From positions 62,001 through 126,000 of the forward strand of contig NZ_BSQG01000008.1 of the NCBI RefSeq assembly GCF_030268225.1: a DNA stretch of 64,000 nucleotides, in the 5' to 3' direction. Within the stretch, counting starts at the first letter, position 1; every line of letters starts with the position of its first letter. This DNA comes from Nocardiopsis ansamitocini. GTDB taxonomy: Bacteria > Actinomycetota > Actinomycetes > Streptosporangiales > Streptosporangiaceae. Position numbers and translations under genes: made by a program. The notes under the pieces were generated by a model. The model saw only the letters and a program-made list of their open reading frames with translations, searched no databases and was not told the DNA's origin. Positions 1-7,072 of this stretch are shown piece by piece.

Positions 1-158
1 TCCTGGGCTGGCTCCCCTTCACCTACGGGCTGCTGGCCGGATACCTGGTGGTCCTGCTCGTGTGGGAGTCCGCTACCAGTTGGCTCGACGCCCCCGTTCC
101 CACGGAGGCCGGCGAGCCGCGCAACGAAGCAGGAGGCATTGACGCCTCCGCGATCTGA
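1..158 (+). CDS. C-terminal end of a membrane protein (partial)
   Basis: An open frame enters from the left edge and stops with TGA at 156-158, giving about 51 residues. The visible part begins with a hydrophobic stretch (LLAGYLVVLLVW) and ends in a polar tail rich in Glu, Ala and Gly, as expected for the last membrane helix and cytoplasmic or external tail of an integral membrane protein. The stop is 21 bp before the next gene, so it is probably the upstream member of the same operon. The family cannot be named from this fragment. Confidence 0.6.
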   Translation, partial: LGWLPFTYGLLAGYLVVLLVWESATSWLDAPVPTEAGEPRNEAGGIDASAI

Positions 159-179
159 AAAACGAAGGAAGGCGTCTCC

Positions 180-911
180 ATGCTCGGTATGGTCCTCGCT
201 GCGGGAGCGGGCCGACGGCTCCGCCCCTACACCGACACCCTGCCCAAGGCCCTCGTCCCTGTCGATGGTGAGACCACCATCATGGACATCTCGCTGCACA
301 ACCTCGCGGCCTCGGGTCTCACCGACGTCGTCGTCGTGGTCGGCTACCGCTCCGAAGCGGTGGAGCAGCGCAAGGAGGCGCTGGAGCAGCGCCACGGCGT
401 CAGCATCACCCTCGTCCACAACGACAAGGCAGAGGAGTGGAACAACGCCTACTCCCTGTGGACGGCCCGCGACCACTTCGCCGAGGGCGTCCTCCTCGTC
501 AACGGCGACACCGTGCACCCGGTGAGCGTCGAAGAGACGTTGTTCGCCGCACGCGGACCGGAACTGCTCCTCGCGGTGGACAACGTGAAGACGTTGGCCG
601 AAGAGGAGATGAAGGTGACCCTGGACGAGGCCGGCCACGTCGCGCGGATCACCAAACTCATGGACCCGGCCACCGCCGCCGGCGAGTACATCGGGGCCAC
701 CCTCATCGAGGGCTCGCTGGCGGGTCGCCTCGCCGACGCTCTGAAGGCCACCTGGGAGCGCGACCCCGACCTGTACTACGAGGACGGCTACCAGGAGCTC
801 GTCAACCGTGGCGGCAAGGTCGCCGTCGCCCCCATCGGCAAGGTGGACTGGGTCGAGGTCGACAACCACGACGACCTCGCCCGCGCGCGGGAGATCGCAT
901 GCCGCTACTAG
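180..911 (+). CDS. LicC-like nucleotidyltransferase (sugar/alcohol-phosphate cytidylyltransferase)
   Basis: A 243-residue protein with the nucleotidyltransferase signature LAAGAGRRLRPYT (residues 6-18), the following LPKALVPV with Lys23, and NGDT near residue 109 for the metal ion. The EWNNAYSLW stretch and the short length are typical of phosphocholine or inositol-phosphate cytidylyltransferases rather than longer glucose-1-phosphate enzymes. The ATG at 180 has AAGGAAGG a few bases upstream. The stop overlaps the start of the dehydrogenase gene by 13 bp, so the two are translated together. Inference: it activates the alcohol or polyol phosphate made by the next gene as a CDP derivative for the CDP-alcohol transferase that follows. 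The exact substrate is not determined by sequence. Confidence 0.85.
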   Translation: MLGMVLAAGAGRRLRPYTDTLPKALVPVDGETTIMDISLHNLAASGLTDVVVVVGYRSEAVEQRKEALEQRHGVSITLVHNDKAEEWNNAYSLWTARDHFAEGVLLVNGDTVHPVSVEETLFAARGPELLLAVDNVKTLAEEEMKVTLDEAGHVARITKLMDPATAAGEYIGATLIEGSLAGRLADALKATWERDPDLYYEDGYQELVNRGGKVAVAPIGKVDWVEVDNHDDLARAREIACRY

Positions 912-1966
912 CCCGGATGGTTTCCTCCCCCCTGGCAATCGACGTGCGCCGCGGCGCGATCGCCGACCTCGGGGTGCTGCTGGCGGACCGCCGCATCGCC
1001 AACGAGGGCCGCATCGCCGTGGCGGTCGGTCCGGGCCAGGGGGCCCAGATCGCCGCCGACCTCGATCTCCCGCACTGCGAGATCTTCCAGGTCGAGGGCG
1101 GCAGCGTCGACGTCGCCAACGAACTGGGCAAGAAACTGCGCGCCGGCGCGTTCGAGGCGGTGGCGGGGATCGGCGGCGGCAAGACCATCGACGTCGCCAA
1201 GTTCGCCGCCTCCATGGCCGGGATCCCCATGGTGGCCGTGGCCACCAACCTCTCCCACGACGGCATCGCCTCACCGGTCAGTTCGCTGGAGCACGAGAGC
1301 GGAAAGGGCTCCTACGGCGTCGTCATGCCCATCGCGGTCATCGTCGACGTCGACTACGTGCGTGCGGCGCCCCCGCGCCTGGTCCGCTCCGGTATCGGTG
1401 ACGTGGTCAGCAACCTCTCGGCCATCGCCGACTGGGAACTGGCCGGACGCGAGCAGGGCGAGCCGGTGGACGGCATGGCCGTCACCTTCGCCCGGGTCGC
1501 GGCCGAGGCCATCCTGCACCGCCCCGACTCCATCGAGTCCCAGGAGTTCCTCACCGTCCTGGCGGAGGCACTGGTGCTCTCGGGTATGGCGATGTCGGTC
1601 GCCGGGTCGAGCCGGCCCGCCAGTGGCGCCTGCCATGAGATCCTGCACGCCATCGACCAGCTCTACCCCGGCACCAGCAACCACGGCGAGCTCGCCGGTC
1701 TGGGCGCGCTGTTCGCCACCTTCCTGTGCACCACCCGCCTGGACGAAGGCCACCAGCGTTTCGCCGACGTGCGCGCCTGCCTGCTGCGCCACGACCTCCC
1801 CACCACCCCCGCTGACGTCGGTCTGGGAGAGGAGGACTTCGCGCGCGCGATCGCCTTGGCACCCGCCACCCGCCCGGGACGCTTCACGGTCCTGGAGCAC
1901 CTCAACCTGACCGAAGACGAGATCGCCCGGAGCGTCCGTGACTATGTCCAAGCCCTCAGTCGCTGA
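899..1966 (+). CDS. Iron-containing alcohol dehydrogenase family, sn-glycerol-1-phosphate dehydrogenase-like
   Basis: A 355-residue protein, the usual size of AraM/EgsA-type glycerol-1-phosphate dehydrogenases. GIGGGKTID (about residues 90-98) is the NAD(P)-binding glycine motif and SHDGIASP is the substrate-loop motif of that subgroup. The three expected metal ligands appear as Asp168 (GIGD), His246 (ACHEILH) and His262 (NHGE). The family reduces dihydroxyacetone phosphate to sn-glycerol-1-phosphate, the stereoisomer used in archaeal lipids. I chose the ATG at 899, which has GGGAG six bases upstream; the ATG at 917 (MVSSPL) is the alternative. It overlaps the gene before it and the gene after it, placing it in the middle of one operon. 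A different polyol phosphate as substrate is possible. Confidence 0.82.
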   Translation: MPLLARMVSSPLAIDVRRGAIADLGVLLADRRIANEGRIAVAVGPGQGAQIAADLDLPHCEIFQVEGGSVDVANELGKKLRAGAFEAVAGIGGGKTIDVAKFAASMAGIPMVAVATNLSHDGIASPVSSLEHESGKGSYGVVMPIAVIVDVDYVRAAPPRLVRSGIGDVVSNLSAIADWELAGREQGEPVDGMAVTFARVAAEAILHRPDSIESQEFLTVLAEALVLSGMAMSVAGSSRPASGACHEILHAIDQLYPGTSNHGELAGLGALFATFLCTTRLDEGHQRFADVRACLLRHDLPTTPADVGLGEEDFARAIALAPATRPGRFTVLEHLNLTEDEIARSVRDYVQALSR

Positions 1967-2714
1967 GGTCCGCTCCGGCGGCCAGCCGGAAGGGATCAAG
2001 GAGCGCGTCAACGAGGAGCACTGGGCCGGTCGGCTCTACATGCGCGACCTCTCGCCCTACCTGAGCACCGTCTTCGTGCGCATGGGTGTTCCGCCGAACC
2101 CCATCACCTACCTGATGATGGCGTTCGGCGTCCTGGCCGGGGTCGCCCTGGCCTTCGGCGGCCTGTGGTCGGCGATCCTCGCCGCCGTGCTGATCCAGAT
2201 CTACCTGCTGCTCGACTGCTCTGACGGCGAGGTGGCCCGTTACACCGGGCGCACCAGCGTCGCGGGCATCTACCTGGACCGTATCGGTCACTACCTGTCC
2301 GAGATCGCGCTGCTCATCGGGCTTGGCATCCGTGCCCAGGGCGGGTTCGAGGCGGGGATCTGGGTCATCGCCGGCATGGCTGCCGCCATTGGTGCCGCGC
2401 TGATCAAGGTCGAGACCGACAACGTGGTGGTGGCCCGCGCCAAGGCCGGACTTCCGGAGAAGATCGCCGACTCCGCGATGCAACCGCGTTCGGCCGGACT
2501 GGGCCTGGCCCGCAAGATCGCCTCCGCGCTGCTCTTCCACCGCGTGATCCAGGCCGTCGAACTGTCGCTGCTGGTGGTGGTCGTGGCCGTCGTGGACCAG
2601 TTCCGCGGCGACCTGCTCGCCACCCAGGTGCTGGTCGTGGTGTGTGTCGCCGTGGCGGCCCTGCAGACGGTGCTGCACCTGGTCAGCGTGCTCGCTTCGC
2701 GCCGACTGCACTAG
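1938..2714 (+). CDS. CDP-alcohol phosphatidyltransferase family membrane protein
   Basis: A 258-residue multi-helix membrane protein with the CDP-alcohol transferase motif between residues 93 and 118: Asp93, Asp96-Gly97, Ala100-Arg101, Gly110 and Asp114. The last position of the motif, normally Asp and thought to act as the catalytic base, is His118 here. The family moves a phosphoalcohol from a CDP donor to a hydroxyl acceptor in the membrane. GTG at 1938 is five bases after GGAG; ATG at 1944 is an alternative. The start lies 29 bp inside the dehydrogenase gene, so translation is coupled. With the cytidylyltransferase and dehydrogenase it forms a complete make-activate-transfer set. Confidence 0.85.
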   Translation: MTMSKPSVAEVRSGGQPEGIKERVNEEHWAGRLYMRDLSPYLSTVFVRMGVPPNPITYLMMAFGVLAGVALAFGGLWSAILAAVLIQIYLLLDCSDGEVARYTGRTSVAGIYLDRIGHYLSEIALLIGLGIRAQGGFEAGIWVIAGMAAAIGAALIKVETDNVVVARAKAGLPEKIADSAMQPRSAGLGLARKIASALLFHRVIQAVELSLLVVVVAVVDQFRGDLLATQVLVVVCVAVAALQTVLHLVSVLASRRLH

Positions 2715-2842
2715 AACGCGCCGATGTGCCCGCAAAAGCCGAAAGTCAATCCTCGATTTATTCGATCGTTACCCGCTGTGTGCGAGCGTAGACTCCCTCT
2801 ATCTCGCTACCCTTGGCCATCCAACTCGACGAACGGTTGCAG

Positions 2843-3844
2843 ATGAGCAGTTCTGTCCCCTCGAGCGCCCCTCGGCAGACCGACGAGTCCGTCGTGGCGG
2901 GAGTGTCCATCCAGGACGCCGCAGAGGTTTCGCATCCGGTCGCAGGAGAACAGGCCGGTTCGGGGGATCGTGAAGGTGTGCAGCGGTTGAAGATCTCGGT
3001 GATCCTGCTGACCATGGGAAATCGCCCGGCGGAGTTGCGCCGGGCGATCCAGAGCGTCTTCGAGCAGGAGGACGTCGACACCGAGGTCATCGTCGTCGGC
3101 AACGGCTCGGACCTCCCCGAACTCGGAGAGGGCGTTGTCACGCTGCGCCTGCCCGAGAACATCGGAATCCCGGCGGGGCGCAACGAGGGCGTCAAGATCA
3201 GTACCGGCGACATCGTGGTCTTCCTCGACGACGACGGCTGGTACCGATCGCGTGATCTCGCCCGTCACGTGCACGACCGTTTCGCCGCCGACCCCGAGCT
3301 GGGGGCGCTGTCGTTCCGTATCGCCGACCCCGACGGCGGGCCCGACCAGCGCAGACACGTCCCCCGGCTGCGCGTGGGCGACCCCCGGCGTTCCAGCAGG
3401 GTCACCACCTTCCTGGGCGGCGCCTCAGCGGTTCGACGCACCGCCTTCGACATGGGCGGGGGGCTGCCCGGAGCGTTCTTCTACGCCCATGAGGAGACCG
3501 ACCTCGCCTGGCGCATCCTCGATGCCGGTTTCCACATCGAGTACGACGCCGAAGCGGTTATGTACCACCCTGCGGTCGCCCCCACCCGGCACGCAGACTT
3601 CTACCGCCTCAACGCCCGCAACCGGGTATGGCTGGCACGGCGCAACCTCCCCTGGCCGCTGGCACTGGCCTACCTGGGCACGTGGGTGGGGATGACGGTG
3701 CTGCGCGAGCGTTCCCGCCCCGCGCTGCGCTCCTGGTTCTCAGGGTTCGGCGAGGGCTGGCGCAGCGATGCCGGACCCCGTACCCCCATTCGATGGTCGA
3801 CCGCCTGGCGCATGACCAAGGACGGCCGGCCCCCCGTCATCTGA
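2843..3844 (+). CDS. Family 2 glycosyltransferase
   Basis: GT-A fold protein of about 333 residues. ISVILLTMGNRP starts the nucleotide-binding strand, FLDDDGWY carries the metal-binding acidic cluster, and HEETDLAWRIL holds the acceptor-site acidic residues; all match inverting GT2 enzymes such as rhamnosyl or galactofuranosyl transferases. About 55 polar residues precede the catalytic domain. The start is uncertain: ATG 2843 is used here, while TTG 2813 would add ten residues. The preceding 128 bp contain a probable promoter zone, so this gene may be transcribed apart from the CDP-alcohol cassette. Inferred role: adds a sugar to a surface glycan or glycolipid; donor and acceptor are unknown. 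Confidence 0.8.
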   Translation: MSSSVPSSAPRQTDESVVAGVSIQDAAEVSHPVAGEQAGSGDREGVQRLKISVILLTMGNRPAELRRAIQSVFEQEDVDTEVIVVGNGSDLPELGEGVVTLRLPENIGIPAGRNEGVKISTGDIVVFLDDDGWYRSRDLARHVHDRFAADPELGALSFRIADPDGGPDQRRHVPRLRVGDPRRSSRVTTFLGGASAVRRTAFDMGGGLPGAFFYAHEETDLAWRILDAGFHIEYDAEAVMYHPAVAPTRHADFYRLNARNRVWLARRNLPWPLALAYLGTWVGMTVLRERSRPALRSWFSGFGEGWRSDAGPRTPIRWSTAWRMTKDGRPPVI

Positions 3845-3866
3845 TCCGGCCCGGCTCCTCGACGCC

Positions 3867-4197
3867 TCAAAGCTCGGCGACGATCTCGTCGTATTCCAAG
3901 CGGGGAGCCGTGCCTGCCAGGCGTTGGGGCCGGGGCGGCCGATGTTCACCACGACCAGGTTCCGCAGCCGTTTGTCGGGATGGAACTCCGCGTCCACGCC
4001 GGCAAAATCGGAGCCGGTCATCGGGCCTGCGGCCAGACCTGCGGCCAGACCTGCGGCCCGTACTTCACCAGCTCGTAGATCGCGCGCACCTGCCCGTCGG
4101 TGACCGGTTCACCGGTGAACGTCTTGGCGCTGCGGGCTTCACCGAACAGCGGGTTCTGGGCTTCTCCGGCCAGTTCCAGGGGGGCGGGGTGGAACAT
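3867..4197 (-). pseudogene. Nitroreductase (RutE/HadB-like) pseudogene with internal deletion and frameshifts
   Basis: Read on the minus strand, the N-terminal part LFGEARSAKTFTGEPV followed by VRAIYELVKYGP is the start of a malonic-semialdehyde-reductase type nitroreductase. It breaks off exactly where a 12-bp unit is repeated (4026-4060). Directly after the repeat, in another frame, the C-terminal part MTGSDFAGVDAEFHPD and LVVVNIGRPGPNAW of the same family follows. A missing C near 3894 shifts the end, after which LEYDEIVAEL and a TGA at 3867-3869 are recovered. The middle of the FMN domain (about 90-100 residues of a family near 196) is gone. GAGGTGG precedes the probable ATG at 4195-4197. 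It lies in the convergent gap between two glycosyltransferase genes. Confidence 0.75.
4026..4060. repeat. 12-bp tandem repeat, 2.9 copies
   Basis: The unit CCTGCGGCCAGA occurs at 4026-4037 and 4038-4049, followed by a truncated copy to 4060. It sits exactly at the junction between the N- and C-terminal pieces of the nitroreductase pseudogene, and is read there as Gln-Val-Trp-Pro repeats. It probably arose during, or promoted, the internal deletion. Confidence 0.9.
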
Positions 4198-4241
4198 GAC
4201 CACCTCATCGGACGGGAAAGCGAAATCTTCTGCTTCCCGAT

Positions 4242-5492
4242 TCACAAATCGCTGTCCGAGGCGGTGATTCCGGCCCCGCGGCGTGGCCCCCGCCATTGTT
4301 GTGTCCCCGCCTGCTGTGGCAACCCGGGAACCTCCGGGCCTTCGGGCTCGCCCGCCGACTCGCCGCGTTCCCGGCGCACGAACACCTGGGGCTGCGTCGG
4401 ACGTTCGCACCCCGCCCACTCCTCCAGCGTCCGCACGAACGCCTCGGCCTGCACCGGCCAGTGGAACCGGTCCCGCGCGATCGTGTGCCCGGTACGGGCG
4501 TAGTCGCCGCGCAGTCGGGCGTCCTTGCGAAGCCGCAACACCGCCTCGACCGCGGCATCCGCGTCGTTGAACGGAACCACGATCCCGCACTCGCCCTGCG
4601 GCTGGTCCGTCACCAGTGCCGCGGCCGCGGGATTGGGCGAGGTCACCACGGGCAGGCCGTGCGCCATGTACTCCACGACCTTCGTCGGCAGGGAGTGGCG
4701 GTAATTGGGGGTGTCGTGCAGCAGGGACAGTCCCGCCAACGCGCCCCCGACCAACCGCAGCGCCTGGTCGTTGGGGACGAACCCGTACCAGCGGATCGCA
4801 TCCTCCAGCTGCGCCTGACGCAGCATCGGCCTGACCTCGGCGTCGGCCGCGCCGATCACCTCCACCGAAACCCCGTGCGGGCGCAGCCGCCGCCCCAGCT
4901 CGACCAGCTCGGCCGCGCCGCGCGCCATGGAAAGCTGCCCCAGGTAGACGACCCGATCGGCACCTGGCTCGCGTCCGGGCTGCCCCGGCACGTAGGTCGT
5001 GTTGGGTACCACCGGGTGCTCACCGCGGAACCGACCCCGGTAGCCCTCCTCGGCCAACAGCAGCCGCATCCTGCGCTCCGCCCGGCGTTCGAAACCGCGC
5101 ACCACCGGCCCCAGTGGTCGACGCAGCCAGCGCGGTACCCATGGTTTCGTCAGCAGGGCAGCGGCCGGGTCCTCGTGCACGTCCCACACCGTCACCGGTC
5201 GGTTCGACGGCAGGGCGAGCAGGAGCTCCGGATCATGGAAGAGCAGGACGTCGGCCTCCGGGGTGTGTTCGGCCAGCACCCGCCGCGCCGCGCGCAGCGC
5301 GGCCAACCGCCGCCGCCCGGCCGCCCTGGGCACGTCCACCGCGACCAGCTCCGGCCAGGGCGTCACACCCCGAGCCCGAAACGGAGCGACGTAGGTGACC
5401 GTGTGTCCCGCGTCCAGCAGCGCCCTGATCTGGCGGTGCAGAATGCGGGCGTCCTCCGGGTGGTGCACCACCGTTGCCACGAGCACGTGCAT
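4242..5492 (-). CDS. Family 4 glycosyltransferase
   Basis: A 416-residue GT-B protein. The N-terminal Rossmann half begins MHVLVATVVHHPEDARI; the C-terminal half has the donor-binding segment SLPTKVVEYMAHGLPVV containing the E-x7-E type pattern of GT4 enzymes. The chosen start (cat at 5490-5492) fits the family N-terminus; the open frame extends 58 codons further upstream but without family similarity. The last 45 residues after EEWAGC are low-complexity and Gly/Arg/Gln-rich. An upstream hairpin at 5617-5655 separates it from the UDP-sugar dehydrogenase gene, so it likely has its own promoter. Donor sugar is not predictable. Confidence 0.8.
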   Translation of the reverse strand: MHVLVATVVHHPEDARILHRQIRALLDAGHTVTYVAPFRARGVTPWPELVAVDVPRAAGRRRLAALRAARRVLAEHTPEADVLLFHDPELLLALPSNRPVTVWDVHEDPAAALLTKPWVPRWLRRPLGPVVRGFERRAERRMRLLLAEEGYRGRFRGEHPVVPNTTYVPGQPGREPGADRVVYLGQLSMARGAAELVELGRRLRPHGVSVEVIGAADAEVRPMLRQAQLEDAIRWYGFVPNDQALRLVGGALAGLSLLHDTPNYRHSLPTKVVEYMAHGLPVVTSPNPAAAALVTDQPQGECGIVVPFNDADAAVEAVLRLRKDARLRGDYARTGHTIARDRFHWPVQAEAFVRTLEEWAGCERPTQPQVFVRRERGESAGEPEGPEVPGLPQQAGTQQWRGPRRGAGITASDSDL

Positions 5493-5616
5493 ATCCGTCG
5501 CCTGCCTCTCTGCCAGCCCGTCGTGCGGCCCCACGCTAAGGAATGGGGGAAACAGCCGGTGAAAAGCAGGGTTACGGGGGGGCGTTGGCTGAGTGAACCT
5601 CGGACCGGTCCACCGC

Positions 5617-5655
5617 GAGGGGCCCACCACGACCATCCGTTGTGGTGGGCCCCTC
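5617..5655 (-). terminator. Hairpin terminator downstream of the UDP-sugar dehydrogenase
   Basis: Perfect 14-bp inverted repeat GAGGGGCCCACCAC / GTGGTGGGCCCCTC around an 11-nt loop, beginning 19 bases after the dehydrogenase stop on the minus strand. No long U tract follows, which is common for actinobacterial terminators. Confidence 0.75.
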
Positions 5656-5674
5656 CCGGCAGGCACTGCTCAGG

Positions 5675-6997
5675 TCACAGGACCTGGATGCCCTCGCGCG
5701 CGATCGGCGTCGTGATCCGGTGGTCCAGCTGCGCGTCCGGTCCCAGCCGGCGCAGCACGCCCCGGGTGTCCAGGAGCAGCTTGGCGTTCCGGGTCAACAG
5801 CTCCGCCGAGTACTCGGAGTGGTCGGTGAGCAAAATGGTGAGATCGGCCTCGGCCAACGCCCGCTCCAGGTCCTCGGTGCGGGGCACCGCTGCGCCGTTC
5901 ACCGTCCACTCCGCGACCCGGGGGTCGTGGTAGCTCACCGTGGCGCCCTTGCCGGCGAGCTTGGCCGCCACCGGGCGCGCCGGCGACTCGCGCTGGTCGG
6001 CGATATCGGCCTTGTAGGTCACGCCCAGGAGCAGCACCGTGGAGCGCGACAGCGCGAGACCGGCGTCGTTGAGCATCTCCTGGGCCCGCTGCAACACGTA
6101 GGAGGGCATCCGCGCGTTGATCTCCTGCGCGAGCTCGACGAACCGGAACGGGTACCCCAGCGTCTTGACCTTGTAGGACAGGTAGTTCGGGTCGATCGGG
6201 ATGCAGTGCCCGCCCACCCCGGGGCCGGGATAGAACGCCTGGAAGCCGAACGGCTTGGTCCCCGCGCACGCGATCGCGTCCCACAGGTCGACCCCGAGCT
6301 CCTGGCAGAAGATCGCCATCTCGTTGACTAGCGCGATGTTGACGTGCCGGTAGGTGTTCTCCAGCAGCTTGGCCATCTCGGCCTCGCGCGTCCCGTGCGC
6401 CTGGACCACCGTCTGCACGAACTTGCCGTAGAAGGCGCCGGCGGCGGCGCCGCAGCTTTCGGTGTGCCCCCCGACGACCTTGGGGGTGTTGGCCACACCG
6501 TAGACCGGGTTGCCCGGGTCGATACGCTCCGGTGAGAACGCCAGGGAGAAGTCCTCACCGGCCACCAGGCCCGACTGCTCCAGGATCGGTCGCACGATCT
6601 CGTCGGTGGTGCCCGGGTAGGTGGTCGACTCCAGGACCACGAGCGTGCCGGGCTTCAGCTCCGCGCGGATCGCCTCGGCGGCGGCGGTGACCGCGCCAAG
6701 GTCCGGTCCGCCCTCCGCCGACAACGGCGTGGGAACGCAGATCACGATCGTCTGGGTCGATCCCAGAACGGTCGGGTCGGACGTGGCCTGGAAGCCCGCG
6801 GCGCGCATGACGGCGATGTCGGCCTCGGAGAGGTCGTCGACGTGCGACCGGCCGGCGTTCAACCCCTCGATCACCCGTGGGCTCACGTCGAGTCCGGTGA
6901 CCTTCAAACCGACCTTGCTGGCCTCGTGCGCCAGAGGCAGCCCCACGTAACCGAGGCCGATGACGACCAGATCTGATGGTGCGGTCGAGACGCCCAC
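5675..6997 (-). CDS. wecC: UDP-N-acetyl-D-mannosamine dehydrogenase (WecC/WbpA type)
   Basis: A 440-residue nucleotide-sugar dehydrogenase. GLGYVGLP near the N-terminus is the NAD site, and GGHCIPIDP contains the catalytic Cys265; the C-terminal part has VTYKADIADQRESPA, typical of the UDP-binding domain. The family oxidises the C6 hydroxyl of a UDP-sugar to the carboxylate in two NAD-dependent steps. The closest subgroup by motif uses UDP-ManNAc or UDP-GlcNAc. The presence of a UDP-GlcNAc 2-epimerase 2 kb away supports UDP-ManNAc, giving UDP-ManNAcA for a surface polymer. The GTG start at 6997 has GGGAGAG upstream. Substrate choice between ManNAc and GlcNAc remains inference. Confidence 0.88.
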   Translation of the reverse strand: MGVSTAPSDLVVIGLGYVGLPLAHEASKVGLKVTGLDVSPRVIEGLNAGRSHVDDLSEADIAVMRAAGFQATSDPTVLGSTQTIVICVPTPLSAEGGPDLGAVTAAAEAIRAELKPGTLVVLESTTYPGTTDEIVRPILEQSGLVAGEDFSLAFSPERIDPGNPVYGVANTPKVVGGHTESCGAAAGAFYGKFVQTVVQAHGTREAEMAKLLENTYRHVNIALVNEMAIFCQELGVDLWDAIACAGTKPFGFQAFYPGPGVGGHCIPIDPNYLSYKVKTLGYPFRFVELAQEINARMPSYVLQRAQEMLNDAGLALSRSTVLLLGVTYKADIADQRESPARPVAAKLAGKGATVSYHDPRVAEWTVNGAAVPRTEDLERALAEADLTILLTDHSEYSAELLTRNAKLLLDTRGVLRRLGPDAQLDHRITTPIAREGIQVL

Positions 6998-7024
6998 AGT
7001 TCTCTCCCTTGTGGTGAATTCGCG

Positions 7025-7050
7025 ATTGCCGGAGAGGTCGAAACGGCAAT
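7025..7050. promoter_or_regulatory. Inverted repeat in the leader of the UDP-sugar dehydrogenase gene
   Basis: ATTGCCG at 7025-7031 is mirrored by CGGCAAT at 7044-7050, 12 bases apart, in the 75-bp gap between the GT4 stop and the dehydrogenase start. It could end transcription of the upstream gene or act as an operator; the sequence does not decide. Confidence 0.35.
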
Positions 7051-7072
7051 TCAGTGAACTAGACGTCTGAGG

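Noticed and set aside
899-2714. Reading the dehydrogenase/CDP-alcohol pair as an AraM arabinose or inositol catabolic operon
   Set aside because: No sugar kinase, isomerase or transporter genes are nearby, and the cytidylyltransferase points to biosynthesis.
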